Source: Vespula vulgaris (taxonomy: Eukaryota; Arthropoda; Insecta; Hymenoptera; Vespidae). From it: 64,000 nucleotides of DNA. The notes under the pieces were generated by a model that had not been told where the DNA came from, did no database searches, and saw only the letters and a program-made list of their open reading frames with translations. Numbering within the stretch: the first letter of the stretch is position 1; every line of letters begins with the position of its first letter. The stretch is from assembly GCF_905475345.1 (NCBI RefSeq), contig NC_066603.1, positions 857,001 to 921,000 on the forward strand, written 5' to 3'. Below are positions 1 through 12,303 of the stretch, one piece after another. A program made the translations under genes and the position numbers.

Positions 1-203
1 AGGATGAAATTTTGTGTTATTACTGTGAGTTACAAATTTCTAATGAAAGAAATTACTAAATAAAATACAGAATCAAATAGGGATAGAAATACATATACTG
101 CTCCATTTAAAATTAGACAATAATAATATTAATGTAAGTCCATAATACTTTATATCCAAAAAAATACTTTATATGTTGTTACATAGAATATAGATTTAGT
201 TTC

Positions 204-209
204 TTTATT
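204..209 (-). terminator. Candidate poly(A) signal AATAAA of the F-box gene
   Basis: AATAAA on the minus strand overlaps the TAA stop of the F-box gene (GATTAATAAAG). It is a perfect hexamer, but in AT-rich DNA hexamers are frequent and the cleavage site cannot be seen. Confidence 0.35.
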
Positions 210-1299
210 AATCCGTATTAGAGCTTTTATATGTATCTGTATCTGTATCTGTATCCGTGTTTGTATCTGTATCACCTTCCTCACATCGGTGTTCATCATT
301 TTCAGGTATTTTCACAATAACACAAGCACCAGCCATTTTACTACCATAATGTCCTGCCCAAAAGGATTTATCCATTCCCCCATGATAGAAACTAATTTTT
401 TTAAGGCCAAGTCCATAGTCTTTAAATTCGTGACTAACCTATTTAATAAAAAATATAAATTTTATTTAGTAGTTTACAAAGATTACTGTACAGTTGAAGA
501 AAAAAAAAACACTAACATTTAACCATTGATTTTGTTTATCTCCCTCAATATCATCATGGAATTGGAATGTTTTCATAACTTTATTATCACTCCTTAATAA
601 TTCTACTGTACACTCGTAATGAGCAGGACAGTCCCATCTACAACTGTACCATTCACTTACCTACACAAAATCATGTTTTCACAGATTAGGCTAATACTTG
701 TAACGTCAGCAAAAAATTCATGTCGTATTTAAATTTAATGTTACCACTATAGTTGGTTGTAAAACATCCAGCACATACGATGATAATCCTTCCGCTTCTA
801 AATCTATTAATTGCATTTTGAAACAATTATTATAAGATGTTACAAAACAATATTCTTTCCCTTCAAAAACAGGAACATTTTTTGGTAAAGGTGGAACTCC
901 AAGAGGTGGATTTTCAACTTTCCAATGATCACCGCCATTGGTAAAGATTTTCCAATATTTCTGTACACCATGTTCTCCCGAATGATTTTTCATTAAATTT
1001 TTTTCAAAGGGTTTCTTTTTGGCTATCATATAATAAGCTTTCCAAGGCATATCTGTATCTAATATATGTGGACGATTTAATGTCATCTCAGCTTTCTTAC
1101 GCCATACATAGCTATGTATTAAAATTTTCCAACGTTTGCAGACCAACTGACAATTTAATAGAGTTTTATTGTCAACGTGACAGAGAAATTCTGCCAGTAG
1201 TTCCTCTGGAATATATTTATTACCAAGAATAAATCCATTGTCACCAGTTTCATCGTATGGCTCCCGAAGAGTTACGATACGATCTTGAGATTGTCCCAT
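208..1299 (-). CDS. F-box only protein 2/6/44-like SCF substrate adaptor
   Basis: Likely substrate-recognition subunit of an SCF (Skp1-Cullin1-F-box) ubiquitin ligase that binds N-glycosylated proteins in the cytosol (ERAD-type quality control); this role is known for vertebrate FBXO2/FBXO6, inferred here. Exons on the minus strand: 1299-745, 660-517 and 438-208, all joined in phase 0, giving about 309 aa (vertebrate members are about 290-300). The F-box lies near residues 28-70 (IPEELLAEFLCHV ... CQLVCKRWK). The FBA domain covers about 110-285, with KYWKIFTNGGDHWKVE, then SEWYSCRWDCPAHYEC in exon 2 and FWAGHYG in exon 3. FWAGHYG matches the YWK/YWAGWYG loop that holds the chitobiose-contacting aromatics, with F replacing Y. 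The start is the ATG at 1299, in frame with the F-box. The C-terminus is an Asp-Thr repeat from a coding microsatellite. The paralogue group (FBXO2, 6, 27 or 44) cannot be resolved. Confidence 0.88.
225..275 (-). repeat. Coding hexanucleotide microsatellite (Asp-Thr repeat)
   Basis: A (GATACA)n-like repeat read on the minus strand lies within the last exon of the F-box gene and encodes alternating Asp and Thr. It sits after the FBA domain, just before the stop codon. Confidence 0.8.
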
Positions 1300-2131
1300 T
1301 ACTTATCTAAAACGAACGATAATAAAATTCACAATATCCTTAACAATCTATGGAATATCGTAAAACAAAGCATTGTCAATCCCATTAAGTTTTCCAATTT
1401 CAATAAATACGTCACGTAACAAACGAACAATAACACGATTCTAATATCCTTTATTTCGTGTTAAAAAATTATTTAAATTTTGAAAAATTGATATGATTTA
1501 TTATAGATATTTTACGAACCTTTATGTATAAATTTTGACAACACGAATTACCATGATAAAGTTGACTAATATGGCATAACCTGCACACAATGCAAATGTC
1601 CTAGCCGTCACTGAGTATTAGTAAAGGCAGTTAATGCGAATGACATACGCATGATGTAATACCAATAACTAAAGGCGCTTTTAGCGCATATTGAAACATG
1701 TTTATTATATAGAAAATATTTACTTCTTATATAATTCTATATTTTGATATTTCGTAATCATTTATATATTTCGTAAAATAAAATTTTTATGCAAATAAAT
1801 AAAGAAATATGTCAACAAATACTAACCTCTTTAATCGAACATATACGTCTTTAACACATTTTAGAGAATATTTACTTAATGAATCATGCGATATATTTAA
1901 CCATGTCTCTCTTTTGATTACATTATTACTCGAAAGTTTTTGAGGTTATACTCGTTCTTGTCCAACGATTGAAACTAAATTACGTTTAATAGTTTTATCG
2001 AAAATATTAAGCAATTACAGTTAATAAGTATGTTGTCGTGTATAATTATATTATAATATTAATACTCGGTTTATTTTGTTTAGAATATTATATTTATAGC
2101 GTCAATATACAAAACATTGTAAATAATGCAC
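1300..2131. other. Intergenic spacer between F-box gene and RpL18A
   Basis: AT-rich spacer upstream of the F-box start and downstream of RpL18A. It must hold the F-box gene promoter, but no TATA or initiator could be singled out. No open reading frame of note was seen. An AATAAA hexamer for RpL18A lies at 2075-2070. Confidence 0.6.
2070..2075 (-). terminator. RpL18A: Candidate poly(A) signal of RpL18A
   Basis: Perfect AATAAA on the minus strand, 57 nt past the RpL18A stop codon, a normal distance for a short ribosomal-protein 3' UTR. Confidence 0.6.
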
Positions 2132-3092
2132 TTAAAGGAAATAAGTGCGTGGTTTACGGACGCTAAAGAGTGGCATACGATTTTTATGATGGATTCGTTT
2201 GGGTAATGGGAATTTGATCTTAGAATCGTGGAATTGTTTAACTTGTGGTCTACGACAATTGGCTGCTTTTACAACTTCTACTTTAATTATTTGAATGGAA
2301 TGAGCGCGTGCACGGTGACGTGCTCCCATGTCTCTGTAACATTGTGTTACAGCTCCGCTAACAGATAAGTCTCTGTATTCTCTGTACATGTTGTGTGTGC
2401 CAGATCTGGAATCATATCTCAACCAAATGCCAAAGTTTTTTATTTTGATTGGAGTTTTCTCTGGAATCTAAAATCATGATAACAACAACAATATTAATTT
2501 ATATTTCAATTTATATTATACTTTGTTTTAATACACACCTGTTTCAGAGATACAATTTCTCCAGTAGATTTCTTAAACTTCTTTAATTGACGTAAGAAGT
2601 ACCAAAATCTAGACTTTGCAACAATGGCATCAGGTGCAAATATTCTCATTTTATACAAAGGAGGTATATTCTCCTTCTTAGTTGGGAGCTTGCGTCCAAT
2701 GACTTCATATTCTTTCAGCTAGAAAGATAATTAGAATATAATTTCATGTCGGAGTATACAAGAACCAATTTTTTTTTTGCATCAATCAGTGTGGTGTAAT
2801 ATAAGTTAAGTTTGAAAAAGTAAAGACAGAATTGATATTTCCATTAAGTATTATAAACTTTTTGAGATTAATTAGAAACAATTATTCGGAAAATTATACA
2901 CACATGTGTTGACTATAACGCTCCTATAGGTTATGTTATCTTATTAATGAATTATTATGCGAATAAGGAATATATCTTGTACATAATTTTGCACTATCAA
3001 ACAATGTAAAAATAATGATTTATTTGATGCATAGATACGTTCAGATTTTTAAGTAAAAATAAATAATTTACTTACTTCACCTTTCGCCTTCA
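2132..3092 (-). CDS. RpL18A: 60S ribosomal protein L18a (eL20)
   Basis: Structural protein of the cytosolic large ribosomal subunit. Exons: 3092-3075 (MKAKGE), 2718-2539 and 2467-2132, all phase 0, total 177 aa, the usual eL20 length. Diagnostic stretches are [20 protein letters not shown], then [19 protein letters not shown] in exon 2, and [40 protein letters not shown] and [13 protein letters not shown] in exon 3. The six-codon first exon is typical of ribosomal-protein genes, where the first intron falls just after the start. A pyrimidine-rich TOP-like element lies about 35 nt upstream. The gene is in tandem with the F-box gene, and shared function is not implied. No frameshift or truncation is seen, so this looks like the functional copy and not a processed pseudogene. 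Confidence 0.96.
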
Positions 3093-3123
3093 TTGTTACA
3101 CGCGTTTAACGCACTAAGGTAAA

Positions 3124-3136
3124 CCGGAAAAAGAGG
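3124..3136 (-). promoter_or_regulatory. RpL18A: 5' TOP-like pyrimidine tract of RpL18A
   Basis: Read on the minus strand this is CCTCTTTTTCCGG, 32-44 nt upstream of the RpL18A ATG. Insect ribosomal-protein mRNAs typically start at the C of such a pyrimidine run, which gives growth-dependent translational control. The start site itself is inferred. Confidence 0.6.
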
Positions 3137-3920
3137 TCGCTGTACGTAAATCAACCGGAAACCGAACATTTCAATTCGTTTGAATATATTTTTATTACTT
3201 TCATCATCGTATTAAATAAGAAAATTTCATTACTTTTCTATCGTTTAAAATAAAAATTATTTATTTTACAAATGTATTCCACATTACGTACATTTTTATG
3301 TAGTTATGTTAAATGGTTACATTTCGTGCTCTATTTTATCAAATGTCGATAAAATAGCAATCTATACAAATTTATTATCGATTAAAAATTTTATGAAATT
3401 TTCTAAGGATGAATATTTTTTTCTTTCGTTGTTTTTAAGATAAACCACGTTTTATCTTTTAAAAGATAATTGTGACATTTAGTGTAAACGATAACGACTA
3501 TCATAATAAAATGTATATAAGTATATATGTACATACGTGATAAAAAAGAAAATTTTCCGATTAGATTGATTTCCCGCTTCGATTGATTTCTATTCTTTTA
3601 TTTTATCATTGACTACAAATTTTATGCGATTTCGAAAACATTCGTCGATAATAAACTTTAATAATTTTAATCATTCTCTTTTACGTCTTAAATATGACTT
3701 TGAACGACACTATTATTATATATCTTTATGTACGATACGTACAATAAAGATACAAAGAAAAACGTGACAATTTCGTGCTGCGTCCATGAAAAACATATTA
3801 TGAAACGAAACGGTTAAGTATGTACACGTATACACAGACACAGGTAGATATATATATATGAGTTTTCTTGAACGTAAGAAAAACAAGTTCGATCATTGAT
3901 CTTACGAGAGTAATTTCGAC

Positions 3921-3960
<40 letters not shown>

Positions 3961-3980
3961 TTAATAACAATAATAATAAT
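3921..3980. repeat. (AAT)n microsatellite
   Basis: About 13 uninterrupted AAT units followed by interrupted AAT/AAC units. Confidence 0.9.
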
Positions 3981-4320
3981 TAAATAGTATCATGCGATAT
4001 TCAAAAGTATGAATCATCTAACGGGTGGTCTAAAATGTTTTACAATTAAATTTACCAATATTTTAATTTCATTTATTTTTGGAAATAATTAATCGATTAC
4101 GGTCGAAATAACTTATTTTTCTTTCTTTACTCGTTATTGTTAAGGGAAAAAAGAGAAACGATTTTTATCTTCGTTGTTATTAAACTCTAGCCGCTTTCTT
4201 AAGTACGAGTCGGTCAGGACGATTCTTATGCGCAGTCGCACCAATGTCCACCATAACTCGTTGATTTTGCCTTCAAGATATTTATTTCAATTCTAAGACT
4301 CGTCAAGGCAACACGTGCTC

Positions 4321-4322
<2 letters not shown>

Positions 4323-4370
<48 letters not shown>
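4323..4370. repeat. (TA)n microsatellite
   Basis: About 24 TA units, followed by CATA repeats. Similar (TA)n tracts occur at 4538-4566 and 4722-4769. Confidence 0.9.
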
Positions 4371-4374
<4 letters not shown>

Positions 4375-4533
4375 CATACATTTCATAGAATGGTGGAATC
4401 TATAGATCATAATCTATACATTCCTCGTTCAAATCTTTTTTTTCTGATATTTGTGAGTGAATTAATTTTTTGTATTTAGATGTTTCCAACCTTATTAGAG
4501 AAATTTGTTCATAAACTGTGATCGTGAATCGTG

Positions 4534-4569
<36 letters not shown>

Positions 4570-4726
4570 AGGTGATTATGTGAATTGTGATTGTATATAT
4601 GTATATATTTTTTGTGAGAAGATTAAGTTCATCATCGAAGATTCTGTTCTTTTTTATTATTGGTCTCAATCGATTTAGCTGAATTAATTAATCGGTAAGT
4701 CGAGTATACACATACGTATATATATA

Positions 4727-4773
<47 letters not shown>

Positions 4774-6819
4774 ATTCTCTTACTATAGTTTCTGTCAGTC
4801 TTTGTGAAAGTAAAGTCTATATTTTAGTTTTGTTCTTGTTGCACTCGTTATACTTCATGTACTACTTTTATATTTGCTTATTTCACGTTTACGATCTTGA
4901 ATTTTAATTATAAGAGAAACAAAACATCTTTTATATCTCTGAACTCTTTCAAAGTTTAGTTTCGCGAGTCCGTTAAGCGATTAGAAATTAGCATGACGTT
5001 TCTTTTCGAAGTGATAAGGGTTGAAGCGATAATTCTCTTTCCTCGTTCATTATTCTTTTAGAGAGTTTCAATTGAAACGTCATAATAATTAAACGTTTGG
5101 TTGCACAATTTGTTTTCTTTTTTTCAAAAGTTTGTAGAAAAAAGAAATGTACTAGCTATTGAATAAATATTACTATAGAAATTATTGATTCATAATTACT
5201 TTTTACAAAATTTCGTAAATAACTATATCGTTAAATATATGTTATATTACATATTAAATTACATTAAATTTGTGGTTATAATTTTGCAACAAACATATTC
5301 CATTAATATCCATTTTCATATAGTAATTTTTTTCTTGATATTGTCTCAATTATTGCAGTCACTTCACTTCTCTTATATACACATACATTTTTTTTTTATT
5401 TCTGTTTTCATAAAACATCGATGCCACTCAGTTTGATTTCTAGTCATCAATCATTGTGGCAAATGTTGGTTAGCAAGAAAGTAGTTCAAGTGCAAGTGAC
5501 CCAGTCACGGCCAACATAGTGAGGCGGTTCATTTCAGGGTCGTTACGCGAATTACGCCGAGAAATCGCGGAAGTTTTCTTCATGTCGTCATCATTTCTAC
5601 CTCCTCCTCCTCCTCCTTCTTCTTTTTAATAGTCAAGATAGTAATCCGATGAACAAACGAATATATACATACATAAAATAATAAGTAGTAGGTGAAGGTT
5701 AATCGGAAGTCACGAACGACCGTGTTTTTTGTGGATTCAGAATAGGATACCACTTGGAAAGTATGATAACCTTTTACATTGAAACTTCTTTTTATAGACC
5801 TTAGATTTTTTCTTTTTTTTACATGGTCTCATTCACGAATTAGTCTTTCAGCTCGTAGTATATCGTTTTAATTTTTTTTAACTGTTTGTTCTACAATTTT
5901 TTATTTTATTTACTTCAGAAATGCACATTTTTAGCGGACTTTGAAAATTTATCTTTTTTCAGTGTTTCATTCGTAGATAAGTCTATCAGCTGATCGTAGA
6001 TAATATACTATTTATTTATACTATTGATTCCTTCGTATTTTTGTTTGTTTGAAATGATTTACATAGATTATTTTGTTAGTCGATCATAGCATATCATTTT
6101 GTTTATGCTTGTATAGATCTTTTTCCTTTAATTTCTATGAACCATTGTTTCTTTTATCTTGAAGATTCTTCATTTTGATTTCTTATCGCTTATGTTTCAT
6201 TTTATCTTTCTGGTTGATAGGCTCGCACTTGGAGGGAGGTAGCGATATAAATTAGAAATAGACGGATTTGCGATAAGCGAACAGAATCGATCGAACTTTC
6301 GAACGGAGTAACACGGCATTTGTTTGAGGAAGAAGAAAAAGAAGAATTAAAAATAGTTGGTTGTTAATAGGAAGCTGTTTTTGGAGCAACTATACGAAAA
6401 GAAAAAGAAGAAAAAAAGAAGAAAGGTATCAGGGAACTGATCATCTGAGAATTTCTCTGAAAAAATTAGAATAATAAGAAAAACATTTGTTATTTTATTT
6501 CTTTCCTTTTTTTCTTCTTTTCATTGTTAAATCACCACGAATACCTCACGTTCGGGATATTGAAAAGATTACTTTGTATCTTCCTCAAGAAGATACGTAT
6601 AAGAACAACGAGAACCAAGCGAGTAAGATCAGATTCGGAGACCAATAAGAACATTAAGAAGGAAGTTCCTTGAGGAAAGGGAGCGAAGTTTCTCGAAGAC
6701 TTGACCGCCATTAGCTTCGACTGACTCTCGTGTTCTACACTCTCAATCTTCTTCTTTCTCAAGAAGAAGCAACTTCGTAGGTGCTGTGGAAAGAGCAGAG
6801 ATCTCTCTTAACACACACT

Positions 6820-6851
6820 CGTTCGTTCGTTCGTTCGTTCGTTCGTTCGTT
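6820..6851. repeat. (GTTC)n microsatellite
   Basis: Eight GTTC tetranucleotide units upstream of CLN3. Confidence 0.9.
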
Positions 6852-7455
6852 TTCATACATATATCGTCATCACTTTTCTTTTTTTTTTTTTGGTTCATGA
6901 AACGTACAATTTTTTCCAATAAAAAATTCACACTAATTTCGTCGTGATCTAAGAGACATTTCGGTATTACAGTCGTACAAGACGTCGTTGAAAAGAAGCG
7001 GGAAATTTTTCGAAGGTGGGGTATGGTGAAAGAAAGAAAAAAAGATAGATTGATAAAGAAAGTCAAGTCAAGATTATTATTTTTACGAGTTAGAATCAAT
7101 TTCGAGATTTCGAAAAAATACAGTGGGATTTGTTCTATCAGTAGTCGGATAAACGATTTTAAAGATTGTGAGCACGTGGTTGACTTAGAGAGACAGAGAG
7201 AGACAGAGAGAGAGAGAGAGAGAAAGAAATAGAAACAAAGACAAAGACAGTGATAGAGACAGAAAGAGCCTTCATGCGAGACAAGCTGTAGAAAGATATA
7301 CGTCTCTGTATACGTCTGCTAAAGTAGTCGATGCAAGAGAGATAGACGGATAGAGAGATAGAGAGATAGAGATTGGCGTTGGCTATAACTCGAGAAAGAT
7401 AAAAAGAGAACGAAAGGGTTCGGCCCCTCTTTGGAAAACTGGTTGAGAGAAGAAC

Positions 7456-10062
7456 ATGGCAAGAGGAATTCTGCAAAGAATTGAACTCAACGTAGCCGAC
7501 GAAATCGATGAAGAAAGAAAACTGAGAAGATTGAAATGGAGAAATCTCGTTGCATTTTGGATACTTGGAATGTGTAATAATTATGGTTATATCGTGATGT
7601 TGAGCGCGGCACACGATATCCTTGAAAGTAGATTTGGTACTTTGGTAAGTAATTAAATGATATATTTCCTGTTTCTTTTCTTTTTTTTTCTTTGATAAAA
7701 AATGTTAATTGATATATAATGTTAATAAGTTCATTTATGACAAACTTGTTATTTGCTTTTAAAGTAAATTAAATTTGCTCGAAATTATTATTGAGATACG
7801 AAACATTTGGAGAGAAAAAGAGAGAGAGAGAAAGGGAAGAGATAATTAACAAGTCTTTTTAATAATCATTCGTTTGGATTAATTGCAGAAAAAAAAATTT
7901 ACTTCATGAAACTTCGTTTTTATCTTGTTTGCGCATCTTGCTTTAAACTTGTTCATTCTGATTGTTTGAATAAGAAAATATCACGATCGAGATAATTTTA
8001 TTTTCATACATAAATACATATGCATCGTTCTGGTCAGTAATAATGAATTCCAAATATGTGAATTCATTTAAATTTATTACCTAGATATTTTCTAATCTAG
8101 AATGAAAATCATCCATTTAAATACCAAGGACATTATATACTTATGTTTTTATTTCGAATATACTTTATCTTAAAATAATGTATCATTGAATATTTATATT
8201 TAATACTTGTTATAGTATTTGAATATATCATCGATGAGATACTAAATATGATTTATAAATTTATAGATTATATTTTGTAATATATATAATTCACAAATCT
8301 GACACTTTAAAATGAAACGGAATTTATACTTCGACGTACGATCGATCTTTTTTTGAGAAGATCTTTTCTGAGAATAAATTATTCGCTTCCGCAAATAAAG
8401 ATCAGATTCGTTGGAGTAATCGTTTCCGGTAATAGTTGCTACGTGTTCTCACAACACTCCAGGAGTGAATCTAATCTGAAATTATGTTAAACGAATCTAT
8501 GTATGTAACAAAATAATAGGTTCTGACTCGCGATATATTACGTAACGCATAGCACCGTTTTAATATGACTCAATTGTCGCGTTTATGTTTTATTAATAAG
8601 TGATATAATGAAATGTATTTGTTAAAGATTAATCTTAAGCGATTAAGTATCTTTCGATTTGAAATTTAGAAAAAATCTAATATGCACTAATGAGAACATG
8701 TAGTAAGAATTCTTCGAAATCTGTTTCATAAATACAAACAAGAAACGACATACTAAAGTTATGAATCATTGGATATTTTTATTTTAAATATTAATTATCT
8801 AATATTTGTGCATTATTTTATAGAATACAACAATTACGTCTAATGGGACAAATACTAATAACGAAAGATCATGTAATGGCATGTCGACCGGAGCTATACT
8901 TTTAGCTGATATATTACCCTGTTTGGTAATTAAAATAATTGCACCGTTCCTGCCGTTTTTTGTGCAGTGAGTATCTAGTCCATATTTTAATTATTTTATG
9001 CATATTATATAATCATTGTTATTATACAGTAATAAATATTTTCGGAGCACTATCGAGTTATGTCATAGTTGTCTTCGATTAAGATCAATGACCATTGGCA
9101 ATATTAATGATTATGTTTTTAATTACGAAATTAATATGATAAAACAAAGATATAATAATTTCGTCATATAGCGTTAGAATGTACGTATATAATTGTCAGA
9201 TGACTTTAATAAGATTTTCTTTATACTTTCTCTGAAGTAATAGATTAAAAAAAAAAAAAATAGAAATAAAAAATAAAAATTTCGTAGATCGTAGCACAAA
9301 AAATTCTGGTTAAAACGCAGCTCGGTACAACTCAGCTTCGGCAACATCCTGCGTAAGTCTCTCCGGGGACTATCTTAATTCCATTTTTCAAAAATAACGC
9401 TAATCGATATGTTCGAATCGTTAATTACAGTGTTCGACTGGCTACCTGTGTGTTATTTTCCGCTGCAGGATTCCTCATAGTGTCAATGAGCATTACAGAA
9501 TGGCTTGCAATTTTGGGCGTCGTTGTAACATCTGTTTCCTCAGGATTGGGTGAAGTTACGTTGCTGAGTTATAGTCATCAGTATCCAAAGTAAGTTGAGC
9601 AATTCAAGTATTTTCTTTCATTGAAAAATTTAATTGATCTTTCTTCGAGTTCTCGATTATCTTTTTAAAACTCATATTGTTTATATATATTATTGTGCAT
9701 ATCTATATATACATATACCTGTATGTATTTCTTTTTGTGTTTCTACTTCATTACTTTGTGATTATAATGTTCGCTGACTCAAGAATTTTTTAGCACTTTG
9801 TTATCGTCAACCTTCTCGTTAATATTCATGAAGATGCAGGCTACGTAAATACAAAAAGAGAATATATTTTTGTAACATTCGTTTTTTTGCAAGTCGTTTA
9901 CACATTACGACATAATATTTTTGTTTGATATCCATCCTGAAACATATATTCATTGAAATATGTAAGTAAAAAAAGAAACCACGAAGAAAGAAACGATAAG
10001 ACTTAAAGACGAACAAAGAGAAAAAAGTCAATATTATTCACATATGCAAAGAAAAGTATACT

Positions 10063-10110
<48 letters not shown>

Positions 10111-12163
10111 CATACATATACATACACACACACTTTTGTACATCTGCTGCAGGTATCTTTCCAATAAATCATCAAAGTGTTGACATTCAGAGTTGTTTCA
10201 GAAATTTACAATTAATTCCAAAAGATACATATGTATATATAATGTTTATATATATATACACAATACAAATTAAGATAAAAGAATAATAAATAAGAAAAAA
10301 AGATAAAAGAACGTAATATTAAAAAATTACGAATATTCTTCTTTTGTGTTATCTACGTTATATAATTTAAGTACGTTCTTTGATCCATCTTCAATGATCC
10401 ATTTACATTCTTTTTAAAACGTTTCGAATTAACATTTAATGCTCTAACTACTTACTTGTTAACTAACGTTATCGTACGTTCTCGTGCATACAAGTACGTG
10501 CGTGTGAAGAACTTCAGAGAGAAAAAAAAGAGTACAAGTTATTGTTATCATCCTTTCGAAGTAATTCAATCGTTTGGGAGATTACTTGAGTCTCTCTTTC
10601 TCTTTCTCTCTTTTCCTATCAAAGTATTAATTACCTTACTTCAAATATTAATTAATTTTCTATCTCATCATTCTTTCATCTAATCTTTCTACGTGTATTA
10701 TCACCTGCACTTATGCTTTTGCAATGCATGCATTTATGTATGTAAGAAAGAGAGCGTAAACAAAATGTACGAGCAAGCTTAACAAAATATTCCATGAAAG
10801 AGTTCAAGAAAATAATATATCATTCTTTACATTGCACATACATTTCATTCTTTCTTTGTTTTTTCTAGACAAGTTATCTCAACGTGGTCGTCGGGAACTG
10901 GAGGTGCCGGTATCATTGGTGCCCTATCTTATGCGAGTTTATCGATGTGGCTGAAAACATCAGAAACTTTGTTACTGATGTTGATTGTACCATTAATACA
11001 AGCTATAACATTTTGGTTTATCTTGGTTCATCCATCTCAAATGAATATTCCTGTTACCAAGAGTGGTATAGACAGTCAGGAACATATCATCGAAGTACCA
11101 AGAAAAAGTTTCAAGGATAAAATCCTTTTACTTCCTGGTTTACTCAAATACATGATTCCCCTGGGATTCGTTTATTTCTTCGAGTATTTTATTAATCACG
11201 GTCTGGTAATATGTTTTTACTTTCTAATCTAATTCAATCTTATCTTCCTCTATAAAATTCTTCTTTTTCTTTTCTTTTTTTCTTTTTTTTTTTTTTTATA
11301 AAAGCTACGAATTTCTACTATTAATTTGTTCTTTTATCTTTCATAGTTCGAGTTAATCCAATTCGATAATATATGGCTGAAACATCAGGAGCAATACAGG
11401 TGGCTTCAAGTAGACTATCAGATAGGCGTATTTATTTCGAGGTCATCGGTGAATCTAGTTACTATTAATAAGATCTGGATCATGGCTGTTCTACAGGTAA
11501 CGAAATGTTGCACTTTGACTATGTAATAATATCCAACGTAATACGATTTGTTTTTTTTAATCAGTAAATTCTTTTTTTTTTATCTATACTAAATTATTTT
11601 TTCAGACGACGTAAATCAAATTCTATTTTTAATCATTTTTTCAGTTTTTCAACGTCATTGTTTTACTTTTCGAGACGATCTATTATTATATACCAAATAT
11701 TTGGATCATCTTTACTATTGTTCTATGGGAAGGTCTTCTAGGTGGTGGTGCTTATGTCAATACTTTTTATAGAATGTCGACTGAGGTATATTTTATTTAT
11801 TTATTTTTTATTTTAATTAACGTTAGAATAATCAATCGACGAATACACGAGAAAAAGAGTAATTTCCATTCTTTATTATTTTGAATTTATTCAATACTAG
11901 AATAATAACTAAAACAACAGCTTTTTCAATTACTTTTTTGTAATATATCTTTTTATAAAGTTCGGTAGAATGCGTGCGTGTATTTTTTTTCTTTTTTTTT
12001 TTTAATTTCAATTTGTTTTCAGATTCCACGAGCAGATAGAAAAATTTCTTTGGGAATTGCCACAATGGCAGATTCGATTGGTATTGCATTAGCAGGTTGG
12101 TTGGCAATGCCAGTGCACAATGCAATTTGTAATCTACCAAAACCCATGCGATTAGGTAGCTAG
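7456..12163 (+). CDS. Cln3: CLN3/battenin lysosomal membrane protein
   Basis: Multi-pass endolysosomal membrane protein. Its human orthologue is mutated in juvenile Batten disease and is required for glycerophosphodiester clearance from lysosomes. Exons: 7456-7644, 8824-8966, 9431-9589, 10869-11205, 11347-11496, 11645-11785 and 12023-12163; phases match at every junction and all introns are GT-AG. The protein is about 419 aa (human 438). Family signatures by exon: [20 protein letters not shown] (TM1), [85 protein letters not shown] and a final exon with [17 protein letters not shown]. The start ATG has a good context (AACATGG) and is followed by a charged cytosolic N-terminus. It is tail to tail with Bap55, about 1.75 kb away. 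Nothing is missing relative to the family. Confidence 0.95.
7645..8823 (+). other. CLN3 intron 1 (1.18 kb)
   Basis: Donor TTTG|GTAAGT and acceptor TTATAG. AT-rich, with no internal gene seen. Confidence 0.8.
9590..10868 (+). other. CLN3 intron 3 (1.28 kb) with TA repeat
   Basis: Donor AAA|GTAAGT and acceptor TTTCTAG. It contains a (TA)n tract at about 10069-10105 followed by CATA units. No other gene seen. Confidence 0.8.
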
Positions 12164-12233
12164 AATGGAATGTCCAATTGTTTTCGATAAATTCTACAGA
12201 AAAAGAAATTTAAAAATCGTGCTACCAAGGCAC

Positions 12234-12303
<70 letters not shown>

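Larger units (their letters stand above)
3137..7455. other. Intergenic region between RpL18A and CLN3
   Basis: About 4.3 kb separating two divergently transcribed genes. It must contain both promoters and the 5' UTR of CLN3, but no core elements stand out. The sequence is AT-rich with (AAT)n at 3921-3980, (TA)n at 4323-4370, 4538-4566 and 4722-4769, and (GTTC)n at 6820-6851. A less AT-rich unique stretch lies near 5450-5580. No convincing coding exon was found. Confidence 0.5.
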
